Assembly: GCF_022458985.1 (NCBI RefSeq)
Contig: NC_061787.1
Location: forward strand, 22,391,629-22,455,628
Length of the DNA stretch: 64,000 nt
Origin: Mugil cephalus
Lineage: Eukaryota; Chordata; Actinopteri; Mugiliformes; Mugilidae
Direction of reading: 5' to 3'
The notes beneath the pieces were generated by a model. It saw only the letters and a list, made by a program, of their open reading frames with translations, was not told the origin of the DNA and ran no database searches. This document shows positions 46,785-58,274 of the stretch, one piece after another. How positions within the stretch are numbered: position 1 is the first letter of the stretch; each line of letters starts with the position of its first letter. A program made the translations under genes and the position numbers.

Positions 46785-47696
46785 TCCACCATGCTCTACT
46801 TGTACATCTACTTATACAAAAGTACGTTATGGAGTTCCTCAACGTTCTGTGCTAAGACCAACACAGCATATACAGTACTTCCATTGCCATGCAGATGACA
46901 CCCAGCTATATTTATCCTTGAAACCCGATTAAAATAATCAGCTGGTTAAACTCCAAGCATGCCTTAAAGATATAAAGGCTTGGATAATTTTCTCATTTTA
47001 AACTCAGACAAAACAGAAGTCACTCCATTTGGTCCTAAACATCTCAGAGATTCATTATCTAATCATTTAGTTTCTTAGAATGGCATTATCGTGGCCTCCA
47101 GTACTACTGTGAAAAGCCTTGGTGTTATATTTGACCAGGATATGTCCATTAATTTCATACATAAAGCAGGTGACCAGGACTGCTTTCTTTCACCTGCATA
47201 ATATCATGAAAATTAGGAACATCCTTTCTCAGAGTGATGCGGAAAAACTATGTCATGCATTTGTGTCTTCCAGGCTGGATTATTGTAACTTGTTATCTGT
47301 CTGGCTGTCCAAAAAGCTCTTTAAAAAGCCTCCAATTGATTCAAAACGCTGCAGCAAGAGCACTGACAGGAATTAACAAGAGAGATTGTGTTACTCCAGT
47401 TTTAGCTTCTCTTCATTGGCTCCCTTTAAAATCCAGATTTAAATTTAAAATCCTCCTCCTCACATACAAGGCCCTTAAAGGCTCCATCATATCTAAAAGA
47501 CCTCATTGTATCATATCACCCCAACAGATCACTACAATCTCTAAGTGCAGGTCTACTTGTGATTCCTATAGTTTCTAAAAGTAGAATGGGAGATGGAGCC
47601 TTCAGCTATCAGGTTCCTCTCCTATGGAACCAGCTCCCAGTTTGGGTTCAGGAGGCAGACACCATCTCTACGTCAGACTTGAGACTTTGCTTTTTG
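46785..47696 (+). mobile_element. L2-type LINE copy 3, truncated
   Basis: RT fragments from VRYGVPQ-like residues near 46,822 through [11 protein letters not shown] (46,890) to SKSRMGDGAFSYQVPLLWNQL (about 47,575-47,640), with several frame breaks. At the position of the TAG in copies 1 and 2 it keeps a sense codon (ACATACAAGGCC near 47,462). Confidence 0.85.
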
Positions 47697-48395
47697 GACA
47701 TTGCTGAACTGAGCAACCAAACAGAATTTGTTGTACATCTATTAAAGACAATAAAGTCTAATCTGGATACTGCACACGAGGTAAGTCTCCATGCCTTACC
47801 TCGTGTGCACACTAAAGGACACAGAAGAGGTGGAGCTGAAGTTCCCAGCCCCCTCCAAAACAGGAAACAAGTAGCACTCTTCAAAGCGCTAAGAAAACAC
47901 TACAAGTGTTTTGTTTTGGCAGAAGTCAATTTGATTTTTTGATTTGTCATTGAGGGAAACACGGGTGTATTAATGATAGCTGCCTTCTACTTAGAGGAGG
48001 ACCTGTCAGCGTCTTTTGGGATACTTAAAGGAACTGAGCCTTCATGGTTACTCCTGTGGTCCCCTCACTGTGACAAGTCAAAATATCTGTCATGAAAAAG
48101 GACTATAATGTTGTGTTAACACTCACCCTGCTTCATCGTTCAACCACCTTCTGTCCATTCAAAACAAAGTCAGAGCTGATTTCAGTTATCCCTTCCTGCT
48201 CTTGATCACCCACTCAGGTGAGCTCCTCCCCTCTTTATTTGCAGGAAATCTGATAAATCTATCTGTGCGTGGATCTGACTACATGGTGCGTTTTTGAGCC
48301 TCAGTTGAAACAAAATGAAATCAGAAAAATCAGGTACAACACTCCACGCAACACTTCAACTGCCATCGATAGTTAATAGATTTTTTTAATAGATA
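47697..48395 (-). repeat. Promoter-bearing repeat, third copy
   Basis: A partly deleted copy of 45,590-46,370. The composite site reads GGAAGGGATA on the minus strand (48196-48187), so the GAAA half-site is lost. The repeat is fused to L2 fragments on both sides. Confidence 0.8.
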
Positions 48396-48399
48396 GTAA

Positions 48400-48615
48400 G
48401 CCACCAGTTGATTCAAAATGCAGCAGCAACAGCGCTGACAGGAATTAGCAAGAGAGATCATAATACTCCAGTTTTAGCTTCTCTTCATTGGCTCCTCCTC
48501 CTTACATACAAGGTCCTTAAAGGCTCCGTCACATATCTGAAAGACCTCATTGTATCATATTATCCCAACAGATCACTACAATCTCTAAATGCAGGTCTAC
48601 TTAGGCCTGCACTTT
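48400..48615 (+). mobile_element. L2-type LINE fragment, copy 4
   Basis: Corresponds to the region of copy 1 around 42,595-42,830 ([20 protein letters not shown]) with internal deletions. Confidence 0.8.
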
Positions 48616-48639
48616 GAGCTTATAGTGATTGCCTTGTTA

Positions 48640-49870
48640 TGCACAGTCTAGGGTTGTGGGACACAGCATATAGAAGGCCATTTTCAAACAGCCTTTTCTC
48701 CTTCAGGAGCCAAAGGGGACCACACACCATGGCCAAACACTAAACATAATGAGTCCTGGGGAGTTTCCCTAACAGCAAGCAACAACAAGGGGAGGCCTTC
48801 ATTCCAATCTTCGCTGGACTCGAAGCAGAATTTCTGCAGCATGGACTTTAATATCTGGTGAAATCTCTCCAGTGCATCTTGGCTCTTGGGATGGTAAGGA
48901 CTGCACTTGATGTGTTTGACTCAGCGCTGTCATTACCTGAGCACCCGAGACATGAAATTGGTACCTTGATCCGTTTGTATTATTTTAGGTAACCCAAAAG
49001 TCTAAAAGAAATCTGTCAGGGCTTTTATGACATGCTTAGCTTTAACGGTGCGTGATGGAATGGCTTCAGGGTAGTGATGCACATGATAGTCAATATGTAC
49101 TGATATCCAGTCTTCGTTTTAGGCAGTGGTTCCATACAGTCCGAGAAAACACGATCAAATGGCTCCCTGAACACTGGAATTGGTAGCAAGGGAGCGAGTG
49201 GCACAGGTTGATTTGGTTTTCCAACCACCTGACATGTTTGACAGGACTAGCAATACCTTGCTATATCCATTTTTAACCCCAGCCAAAAGAAATTACGCAG
49301 CACACGTTGATGCGTTTTCTCGAAGGTGGCCAGTCAAGCTGGAGTCATGTGCCAAATTAAGAACTTCTGACCGATATTCCTTTGGCACAACCACCTGGGT
49401 AACCACATTTACCCCGCTAGAGTTACGACTCCATCGTCTCATCAGAATCCCATTGTCCAAGAAGAAAATAGGTTGTTGCTCCTCAGTGGACATAGCTGAG
49501 GACAGACACCAAGCAAAAGATGGGTTATTTTTCTGAGCAGTAAACAACATGTCCCTCGTTACATCCAAGGTTAATGCTGTGTCAGGGAACGGCATGGTCT
49601 CAGTCACACCTTTCAACATTTTGTCATTCTCAGTACCGGGAGGAGCAGAGCAAACACACTCACTCTCTTTTAATGCGGCCAAAAAGGAATCAGACAAATC
49701 ACCCAATAGCACAGGAGGGAACACATCTGGCACAGGCAGATAGACTTAGACACAGAGACAGACTCAGGCGCAGCAAACACAGGCACATTGACAACTCTGA
49801 GTGGAGGAAACACTTTTCCTCCAGCTAAATCATTACCGAGGATGAATGACAGACCACTAATGGGGAAACA
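48640..49870 (-). pseudogene. Ty3/Gypsy pol fragment
   Basis: On the minus strand, from 49,870 downward, come a protease/RT-proximal motif ILGNDLAGGKV (about 49,850-49,810), then the spacer and zinc-binding region before integrase (ILMRRWSRN, VVPKEYRSEVLNLAHDSSLTGHL), then integrase with FDRVFSDCMEPLPKTKTGYQY (first Asp) and LPKIIQTDQGTNFMS (second Asp, about 49,005-48,960). RT and RNase H are deleted between the first two blocks, stops and shifts are present, and no LTR is attached. Confidence 0.88.
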
Positions 49871-49889
49871 CTCATTTTAATGCCCCATA

Positions 49890-50875
49890 CTAGCAAACTT
49901 CCCACTAAACATTAGACGTCATGTCTATATTGCGTCAGTCAGTCCAAGACCCACTTTGCACCTCTACATGACGTGCAAAAAAAGGCCGCTTTTTTGGACG
50001 TCAATTCATGACCGTATTTGGGCGTCAATATGCAGTTAAACTTTTCAGCGTTGGGCTATGTCACTTTTTTGGACGTCTTAGACAGGTGCAGGGAATTGAC
50101 ATGGTGTATTATTATCAGTATTATAATAATAATTATTAATATTAGTTGTAGTAGTTTAGGCTATATATGTGTAAAATAAATGTAAAATACCAGTATTGTT
50201 CTTACAACATTATTTGTGATTAAACATTATTTTTAAATAAAAGTAATCTTTTTGTTTGTTTTCATTTTCCGATTATTCTTTGATAAAATAATGTTAATAC
50301 AACAAAATAAATAAAGGTGTATTTGGGGGGAAACAGTAAACGCCACTCTGATTGGCATCAGGTCATCACAAGTACACCCACTCCGATTGGCCCAGGTGTT
50401 TCGCTAAGTGGCCGCTCGGCTCTCCTCCACATTGTGCAAGTGAGTTCGGTCAGCCCATAGACTGCCTAGTTAATTTTGTGTTCATTTATGCATTTATAGC
50501 GTTTGCTGTTTTAGCTTTGTTGTGTTAATCTACTTCAAACCCGTCGTTGCTACAATTAGCATTGTATCTGCTAACCTTACCTTTTGAACATGACAATTTG
50601 TTTATAACGAAGCCGGCGAAAAATCAATACATAGAGCGGTTGGTAACGTTATATATAACACATACGATGTTACAAGTAGTAGTAGTATTTTTTTTCAGAC
50701 CCAAAAGGTGTAATTTTTTTTATTCTATTTTACCACTTTTTTTTTCTTCTTTCAAACTTAAATGAGGGTTATGCTGGCTGCTGTTTGTTGTTGTGGCCTA
50801 GTAACTAATATTTCTCAACTGAAATCAACATGACATGTTTGCAATAAAGATGGGGGGGAAAAAAACAGTCAGGAT
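49890..50875. other. Spacer with repeated GACGTC motifs
   Basis: GACGTC or GGGCGTC phrases recur near 49,915, 49,997, 50,020 and 50,077, and a related phrase occurs near 53,670 on the far side of L2 copy 2. A transposon end is possible. The 50,340-50,480 part is more GC-rich. No gene recognised. Confidence 0.4.
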
Positions 50876-50879
50876 TGGA

Positions 50880-53412
50880 TTGTGATTTATTGTTAACTGG
50901 CTTAGTCTTGTGCCCAGAAGATAGGAACCTGTTTCCTGTACCAGTTAATTTTACTGTAGCTTCAATTGATATTGTCAGGTTAAACTTAAGTTTAACAACA
51001 GGTGTTACACTTCTGGGCCATAATAACCTTGTTCTTGTTCGAGTGCTGTCCAGCAGATCAAGACACTTGAGGAAGTTTAAAAAGTGACAGTAAGTAACGG
51101 TAGATGTGCTAGACACTTGTCTGATGATGCTGTAACTAGATATAAGGAATTAATACCTTCAGTATTTACCTCAGTGCCTTATGTTAGTGATGTGGATGTC
51201 AGCAACCACAATCTAACTCAATCACAAATAGATTATTTTGTTGACAGCACGACAGCATCGCTTAGTACAACTCTAAATCTAGTTGCTCCTCTTAAAAAGA
51301 AGGTGGTAAATCGAAGGAGGGTAGCTCCATGGTATAATTCACAGTTGCGTAGTTCAAAGCAGGCAGTTCGAAAGCTGGAAAGAATTTGGCATTCCACTAG
51401 TTCTGAAGAAGCTCACATAGCCTGGAAAGATAGTTTAACAACTTATAAAACTCTCCGTAAGATAAGGACAGCGTATTATTCTTCATTAATAGAAGAAAAC
51501 AAGAACAACCCCAGATTTCTTTTCAACTAAGGGATGGTTTGACACTATTAATCACAATATTCTACTACAGAGACTTGAAAGTGTGATCAAGATTACAGGA
51601 ACTGCACTAGACTGGTTTGAATCATATCTGTCAGACAGATTCCAGTTTGTCCATGTAAACAACAACTCTTCTATATATACCAAAGTAAGCTATGGAGTTC
51701 CTCAGGGTTCTGTGCTAGGACCAATATTATTCACATTATACATGCTTCCCTTAGGCAATATTAGTAGAAAGCACGGCATAAACTTCCGTTGCTACGCAGA
51801 TGATACCCAGCTATATTTATCCATGAAACCAGATGAAACTTATCAGCTGGTTAAACTTCAAGCATGCCTTAAAGACATAAAGGCTTGGATGACCTGTAAT
51901 TTTCTACTTTTAAACTCAGACAAAACCGAAGTTATCGTATTTGGCTCTAAACATCTCAGAGATTCATTATCTAATCACCTGCTTTTGTTGGATGGCATTA
52001 CCTTGGCCTCCAGTACTACTGTGAAAAACCTTGGTGTTATATTTGACCAGGATATGTCCTTTAATTCTCACATAAAGCAGGTGATCAGGACTGCTTTCTT
52101 TCACCTTCGTAATATCATCAAAATTAGGAACATCCTTTCTCAGAGTGATGCAGAAAAACTAGTTCATGCATTTGTGTCTTCCAGGCTGGATTATTGTAAC
52201 TCGTTACTGTCTGGCTGTCCAAGTAGCTCTTTAAAAAGCCTCCAATTGATTCAAAATGCTGCAGCAACAGCACTGACAGGAATTAGCAAGAGAGATCATA
52301 TTACTCCAGTATTAGCTTCTCTTTATTGGCTCCCTTTAAAATCTAGAATTATATTTAAAATCCTCCTCCTTACATAGAAGGCCCTGAAAGGCCTAGCTCC
52401 ATCATATATGAAAGACCTCATAGTATCATACTGTCCCAACAGATCACTACAATCTCTAAGTGCAGGTCTGCTTGTGGTTCCTAGAGTTTCTAAAAGTAGA
52501 ATGGGATGTAGAGCCTTCAGCTATCAGGCTCCTCTCCTGTGGAACCAGCTCCCAGTTTGGGTTCGGGAGGCAGACACAGTCTCTACGTTTAAGGTCAGGC
52601 TTAAGACTTTCCTTTTTGACAAAGTTTATAGCTAGGGCTGGACTTAACCATCCCTTAGTTATGCTGCTATAGGCCTAGGCTGCAGGGGGACTATGCATTG
52701 AGGACATGTCCTCTCCTCTTTCTTCTCTGGCTCCTGTCCTCTAATATCTTATCATTTTATTTTCTATCTCTTATAATTTACTAACCACTGTGTCTTTCTC
52801 TCTCCCTTCCGCTCCCCTCCCCCTCCATCATCTTGTGAGGGTCTCTGGTCTGGAGTGCTGAATATCTGACCTGTGGAGTTCTAAGCTACATCTGCTGTCA
52901 TGGCCTCATCAACCAGCCCAGTCTTCGTGGTCTGGAGTGCTGTGTATCAGACCTGTGGAGCTCCATAAACTACATCTGCCCCAGTCATCATGGCCTCTTC
53001 CAGTTGTCCACTCCTACCTAGATGAAGAATTCACCAACCTGCCCAAGATTCCTGTTATACTCACAAACTGTCTCACAGATCATCAGCTATGTGTTATACT
53101 ACTAGACCCTACATGTTTCCTTCCACTTGATGTATGTATCTATGACAGAAGTTTGTTTATCTTGTTTCTCCTGCTCTTCTTTTCTCTCTATCTTCTCTGT
53201 TTCTAACCGGCTGGCCTTCGGCAGATGGGTCCCTCCATATGAGCTGGGTTCTGCTCAAGGTTTCTTCCTGTTAAAAGGGAGTTTTTCCTTGTCACCGTCG
53301 CCCTCAGGCTTGCTCTGGAGGTTGCAGGCTGGTTTTTGTGAAGCGTCTTGAGACAATTTGTATTGTTATTGGCGCTATATAATTAAAACTGAATTGAAGT
53401 GAATTGAATAGA
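50880..53412 (+). mobile_element. L2-type LINE copy 2 with internal deletion
   Basis: The linker region (51084-51530: [36 protein letters not shown]) is followed by a deletion at about 51,531-51,541 that removes the RT fingers (about 41,514-41,890 of copy 1). RT resumes at FDTINHNILLQRLE and runs through [12 protein letters not shown] to 52377, where the same TAG as in copy 1 occurs, then to 52635 (VRLKTFLFDKVYS). The 3' UTR and GAATTGAA-type tail end near 53,412. Confidence 0.92.
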
Positions 53413-54149
53413 TTAAGAATAGATATTGAGCAAGATAGTTATCTGTTGTTTACCTTAGTACTCGTGAGTACCCGACGCAGTGCATGACTGTTGTGAAAGT
53501 GGATACATGCGGGGAAGTGTATTTGTGTCAACAAAAACAAAAAAAAAAAATTGAAGGAGCTAGGATTTAAGAATGGCAGCTCGCCACTCCTAAATGAATG
53601 TAGAAGAAACACTGGTACAGTATAAAAAAAAGGTCTAAAATATGTTCAAATTTGATGTAGAAAATACGTCCATAAAGACGACATTTGGACTACAAGTAGC
53701 CCCTATAACAGGGCTGGGCAATTAATTTCTACAGGGGGCCCGCATGAAAAACCTGAACTGTGTTGGAGAGCCAAACCAAACGATAACTTGAACGTTATTC
53801 TGCTCAATATTATTTTTTTCCCATTGTACAAAGCAGTAAATTATATATGTTGTTAAGCTGCTACTGGTAATCAGAAACATAAGAATATTCTGTAAATAGA
53901 GTTTTGGTGTAGGTTGAAGAGGAAAATGAAACACAATCGATCTGTAGTTTTAGATATAACGCATTGGAATGTTGGAAACTTTGTCCTCTTTGGAAAACTT
54001 CGGTGGATCATATAGCTACATGAATTATTTTCTGTATCTCAATAAATCTCAATAAATGTTTAACTCTTATGAGCTCAAACTTAGCTGCAGCAGCAGTCAG
54101 CTCCAGTTCCTCTAAAGGTCGCCAGATGGTGCAGTTTCCTCATCCACCA
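53413..54149. other. Spacer with a possible DNA-transposon end
   Basis: GGGCTGGGCAATTAATTT with GGGGGCCCGCATGA near 53,710-53,750 resembles a terminus common in fish non-autonomous DNA elements. Nothing else was recognised. Confidence 0.4.
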
Positions 54150-55195
54150 CAAATTGTGGGCTTTTAAAATCTATTGACCTTGGATCTATGCGGCATGGCG
54201 GTTGAAGTGTTGCGTAGGGTGTTGTACCTGATGGATCTGATCCATTTTGTTTCAACTGAGCCTCATAAACGCACCATGTAGTCAGATCCACACACAGATA
54301 GATTTATTTCCTGCAAATAAAGAGGGGAGGAGCTCGTCTGAGTGGGTGATCAAGTTTCGTTAGAGCAGGAAGTGAAAACTGACATCAGCTCAGACTTTGT
54401 TTTGAATGGACAGAAGGTGGTTGAACGATGAGGCAGGGTGAGTGTTAACACAACATTATAGTCCTTTTTCATGACAGATATTTTGACTTGTCACAGTGAG
54501 GGGACCACAGGAGTAACCATGAAGGCTCAGTTCCTTTAAGTATCCCAAAAAGCAATGACAGGTCCTCCTCTAAGTAGAACGCAGCTATTAATAGACCTGT
54601 GTTTCCTTCACTATGACAAAACTTCAATTATAATTATATTGTCATAATTGGAGAGGGAAGTAGATTTAGACTTGACTTCTGCCAAAACAAAACATTTGTA
54701 GTGTTTTGTAGTGGCATTTTGAAGAGTGCTACTTGACAGACTTGTTTGTTCTCATTCTTGTGTTCTGGCGTCACTCTGTGCTGATTGTTTACCTCTAAAA
54801 ATAGAAGTAAAACTAACAAAGAATGGAGTCTCCAGTATCCAGATTAGACTTTATTGTCTTTATAGATGTACAACAAATTGTGTGTGGTTGATCAGTTCAG
54901 CAATGACAACAAGCTAAGAGGAGGTTAAATAAAAGCAGAATAAATGAAAATCTGGAGAAGTTGTCCTTCAGTCTGTTAGTTGTTCTTCTGGTTGCACTGT
55001 ATCTTTCTCTATCTATCTTGGTGGCTCAGATCTTTATCAATGCTTGTCACTCTCTTGTGCAGGCAGCTAGATTCTTGAGCTCATTGTCAGTGTGACTTGT
55101 TTGCCTCTCTGACTCGGAGACTTCAGACTCAAGAGCGAAGACTTCAGACTCAAGATGTCTACCTGTTAAGAGTCCAGACTTCAACCTCTACACTT
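54150..55195 (+). repeat. Promoter-bearing repeat, copy at B side
   Basis: Inverted partner of 45,425-46,370. Its distal part (54,838-55,195) is repeated at 60,729-61,052 and ends in a duplicated GACTTCAGACTCAAGA phrase. Confidence 0.85.
54310..54437 (+). promoter_or_regulatory. Candidate NLR B promoter / 5' exon
   Basis: On the coding strand of NLR B and 2.1 kb upstream of its ATG, the order is CAAATAAAGAGGGGAGGAG, then GGAAGTGAAAACTGACATC (composite site GGAAGTGAAA at 54368-54377), then GACAGAAGGTGG, then donor GAGGCAGG/GTGAGTG with the exon end at 54437. It has the same order and orientation relative to its gene as at the A side. Confidence 0.4.
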
Positions 55196-55199
55196 TGGA

Positions 55200-56040
55200 C
55201 CCTTTGAGTATAATAGGTAGAAAAGCGCTATATAAAAGAAAGACCATTTAACATTTGGTCAGCCAAACAGCTGGTCCAAAACCATTATGTATAACATGTT
55301 CCTGTGGTTCTCTAACCATATTCTAAGATAAACAAGTATTTATACTGCACTGGAAAGAAAAATCAGACATGCTATTGTAACAGTGAAGAGAACAACTTCA
55401 CTTTACTGTGCTGATCAGAGCAGTTTGGATTGATCCTGTTGCAGCACTGAAACAAGGATCATTTCAGAGTGTGAGAAATATAACACACAAACGAAGGTCA
55501 ACATAACAACCCACAATAAATAATAAATCACAGAAAACTACATGTAACTACATGAAAACAACCCATAGGACCCAAAGGCTCCAACCAACAACAGTCTGTA
55601 TCCAGATACCACAGGACACTCGCAGAAGGCCCACGTCCTTACTCTGATAAGGCACAGTTTTGTGAGTGGACTGGCATATTCTAAGACATTTTAGAGTCAC
55701 TTTGATTGAACACCTAGAGACGCATGATCTGTTGAGGACTTCACTTTTACCAAATGTAATTATAGCTGTTTCTGGAACCCATATGAAAGTCTGTCTCTAT
55801 GTAAACTAAAAGTTGTGAAATGTAGATACAGGGTGGAAGACAGAATTCAGGGAGGAACAGATGAGGAAAGAGAAGAAAAGAGGGACAGAGAGGAGAGTGA
55901 TCAGGAGAGGACAAAGAAAAGAAAGAAAGAGGAGACAAAAAAACTCCGAACCCAGGAGGTCTTGACTTGGACTGGACTAATATTATTAGAGACAAGCCTT
56001 GGTTATTCCATACTTGAAATGACAAGTCAATGACTTAATT
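55200..56040. other. NLR B upstream spacer
   Basis: No gene recognised. A purine-rich tract lies at about 55,836-55,950 (AGGAAAGAGAAGAAAAGAGG type). Confidence 0.5.
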
Positions 56041-56578
56041 ACTGTATACAGTAAATGAAGAAAATATTTCATTGTTTTATAGGAATATTCTGCAACTCAC
56101 TGTATGTAGGAAACACAGACACGCTACCAAGAGAAGAGTGTCAAAATGTCCATATAATGAAGACACCACGCTGGTTTGTTTACAGCCTGGACTGTTTAGA
56201 GAGATACACTATTTACTGCAATGGTACAATGTTCAAAAGATGTACAAGAAGTATCCGCACACTGACTACTGTCAAATGAAAACGGGAGAAATGCTTTGTC
56301 CTGTTCAGTTGTTGGGTTTAATTCTTTATGGGAGAGTGCAGCTCATTATAATGTTAGCTTTTTAGCTCGTTATATGTTAGCTATTTAGCTCTGGTAGCTA
56401 ACATTACAACAGATGTAGCAAGCTAATAAAAACAAACCTTTAGAAGACCTTACAAGTCACCAGGTGAAATGAATTTTGCCACTTTTGTATTATGGTAACC
56501 AGGTTTCTGGTTTACATGACAGTGTATCTGAGTGGAGAATACAGACTGTAAACCCACTGTTACTGGTTTACGTCTCAG

Positions 56579-56725
56579 ACTGATGCAAGTCCAGAAGATG
56601 AAGGAAGAAGGGCACAGAGAAGAGTCTCCAGTATCCAGCTGTGTGTCCATGAAGAGTGATGGGTTCAGATTTGAACCTCCAGCTTTCAGTGATGAACCTG
56701 GACCCTCAGACAGAAGAAGACAGAA
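56579..56725 (+). CDS. NLR B first coding exon
   Basis: MKEEGHREE followed by [19 protein letters not shown]. It ends with nine extra bases relative to A (DRRRQK) before GTAAGC. Acceptor TTTACGTCTCAG at 56567-56578. Confidence 0.8.
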
Positions 56726-57162
56726 GTAAGCAAAGAGCTATAAACTCATTTATGTAACAATTTTTTAAAAAATAATTTCAGCCAAGTTTTCTGTTACTGG
56801 TGGTTAATTAATTTCACTGGGCATTATTACTAGTATGAAACCATCAGTGAAATGCACTGTTAGTCACCAGTTGTAGATTGACTGTAAACTGAGTTCATTT
56901 CATTGAGCATTTTTAAATCAAAACTGAGAGCACTTAAAGCTCTCGCTTTGTTTGTGTTCCAACTGTGTAATTCTCTAACTGTAGTTTGTATTTGCTGCTG
57001 CCTTATCTTGGCCAGGACTCCCTTGATAAAAGAGGTTCTCAATGGGATCTTCCTGTTAAAAAATGGTTAATAATCATTATATTCAATAACTGTGGTTTGT
57101 GTATTTTCAGCTACTTAAACTACTTTGACTACAGAAATAATCAGTGACTGGTGTGAATAATC

Positions 57163-57193
57163 CCCCCCCCCCCCCCCCTTTTTTTTTTTTTCC
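57163..57193. repeat. Poly(C)/poly(T) tract
   Basis: About 16 C then about 14 T, forming the polypyrimidine tract of the NLR B repeat exon. Confidence 0.9.
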
Positions 57194-57195
57194 AG

Positions 57196-57318
57196 AGTTC
57201 GTTACCACAGACCTCAGAGAGGTGAGTCTCCAGTATCCAGCTGTGTGTCCATGAAGAGTGACGGGTCCAGATTTGAACCTCCAGTCTTCATTGATGAACC
57301 TGGACCCTCAGACTCAAA
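57196..57318 (+). CDS. NLR B repeat exon (123 bp)
   Basis: Same 41-codon unit as in A. Its upstream intron (C tract followed by T tract, then CCAG) matches A exon 2, and its downstream intron (GTAAGTGATCTTCTTTGAAC) matches A exon 3, so it is a hybrid of the two. Confidence 0.85.
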
Positions 57319-57869
57319 GTAAGTGATCTTCTTTGAACTCATAGGGCACTCATTGAAATACTTGGGAATTCTAAATTTCAAACACTGAGTATTACTGTGT
57401 GGCAACAATAAATGTAAACTAATTTAAATGTATTTAGACCATTAGAGCATAAGAGCTGATTCAGGCGTGTGTTAACAATATCATATTACACAACATTAAG
57501 CCACTTCTTCTTGTTACCCAATAAAACAGATACACCCAATGTTCATAAAGGCGTGGACCTTGCAGATCACATTTGACCTGAGAATGTTGCCTTGATCTTT
57601 GTTCATTGACTGGATGAAAACCATATGCTTCTCAACCTCTACGTGGCGCAGGGACACAATTTAAAGCATGTGCTTAAGTTACCGTATATGCTTCGTCACC
57701 TCATACAGGGTTAATGATTCTTTCTGAAACACTCTAGTCAGTTTCCAGAAAGTTTTTTTTTTTTTTTTTTTTTTTTGTCCCTGATTTTTGATTAATTTTA
57801 CTAAACTGTATTTGCTAAAATACTTTAAAGAGTTTTTGTGACACAAATAGAATAATTAAATTCAAGAGC

Positions 57870-58190
57870 AAGCACTAAGATGATGGTGGCAAGGAAAAAT
57901 TCCGTTTTATCAGGAAGAAACCTTGAGCAAACCCCAGCTCATATGGAGGGACCCATCTGACTAAGGCCAGCGAGGTAGAAACAGAAGACAAGGAGGAACG
58001 AGATAAACAAGGAAAGGGGGATGGAGACAAGGACAGAGAGCTGTAAACATGCTATAAAGTAGTAGCCCACAAAGGCATGCGTAGTATGCGTTTTTGAACA
58101 TTTAAGCCTGACCTTAGACCTTAGTACAGAGAGTGCCTCCCAAACCCCTAATTAGTCCTGTCTTCCTCTTAGAATCTCTGACAGCTGTCA
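57870..58190 (-). mobile_element. L2 3'-end fragment in NLR B intron
   Basis: Reverse complement of the L2 3' UTR (AAACCTTGAGCAAACCCCAG, CTCATATGGAGGGACCCATC). Same antisense orientation and intron as the L2 in NLR A, so it is shared by descent. Much shorter than in A. Confidence 0.85.
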
Positions 58191-58274
58191 GTAACCTATA
58201 GAAACTGTAATCTACAGTAATCTCAGAGGACTGTTACAAACATGAACCACCTTATTATCTGCAGAAGCTGTAAT

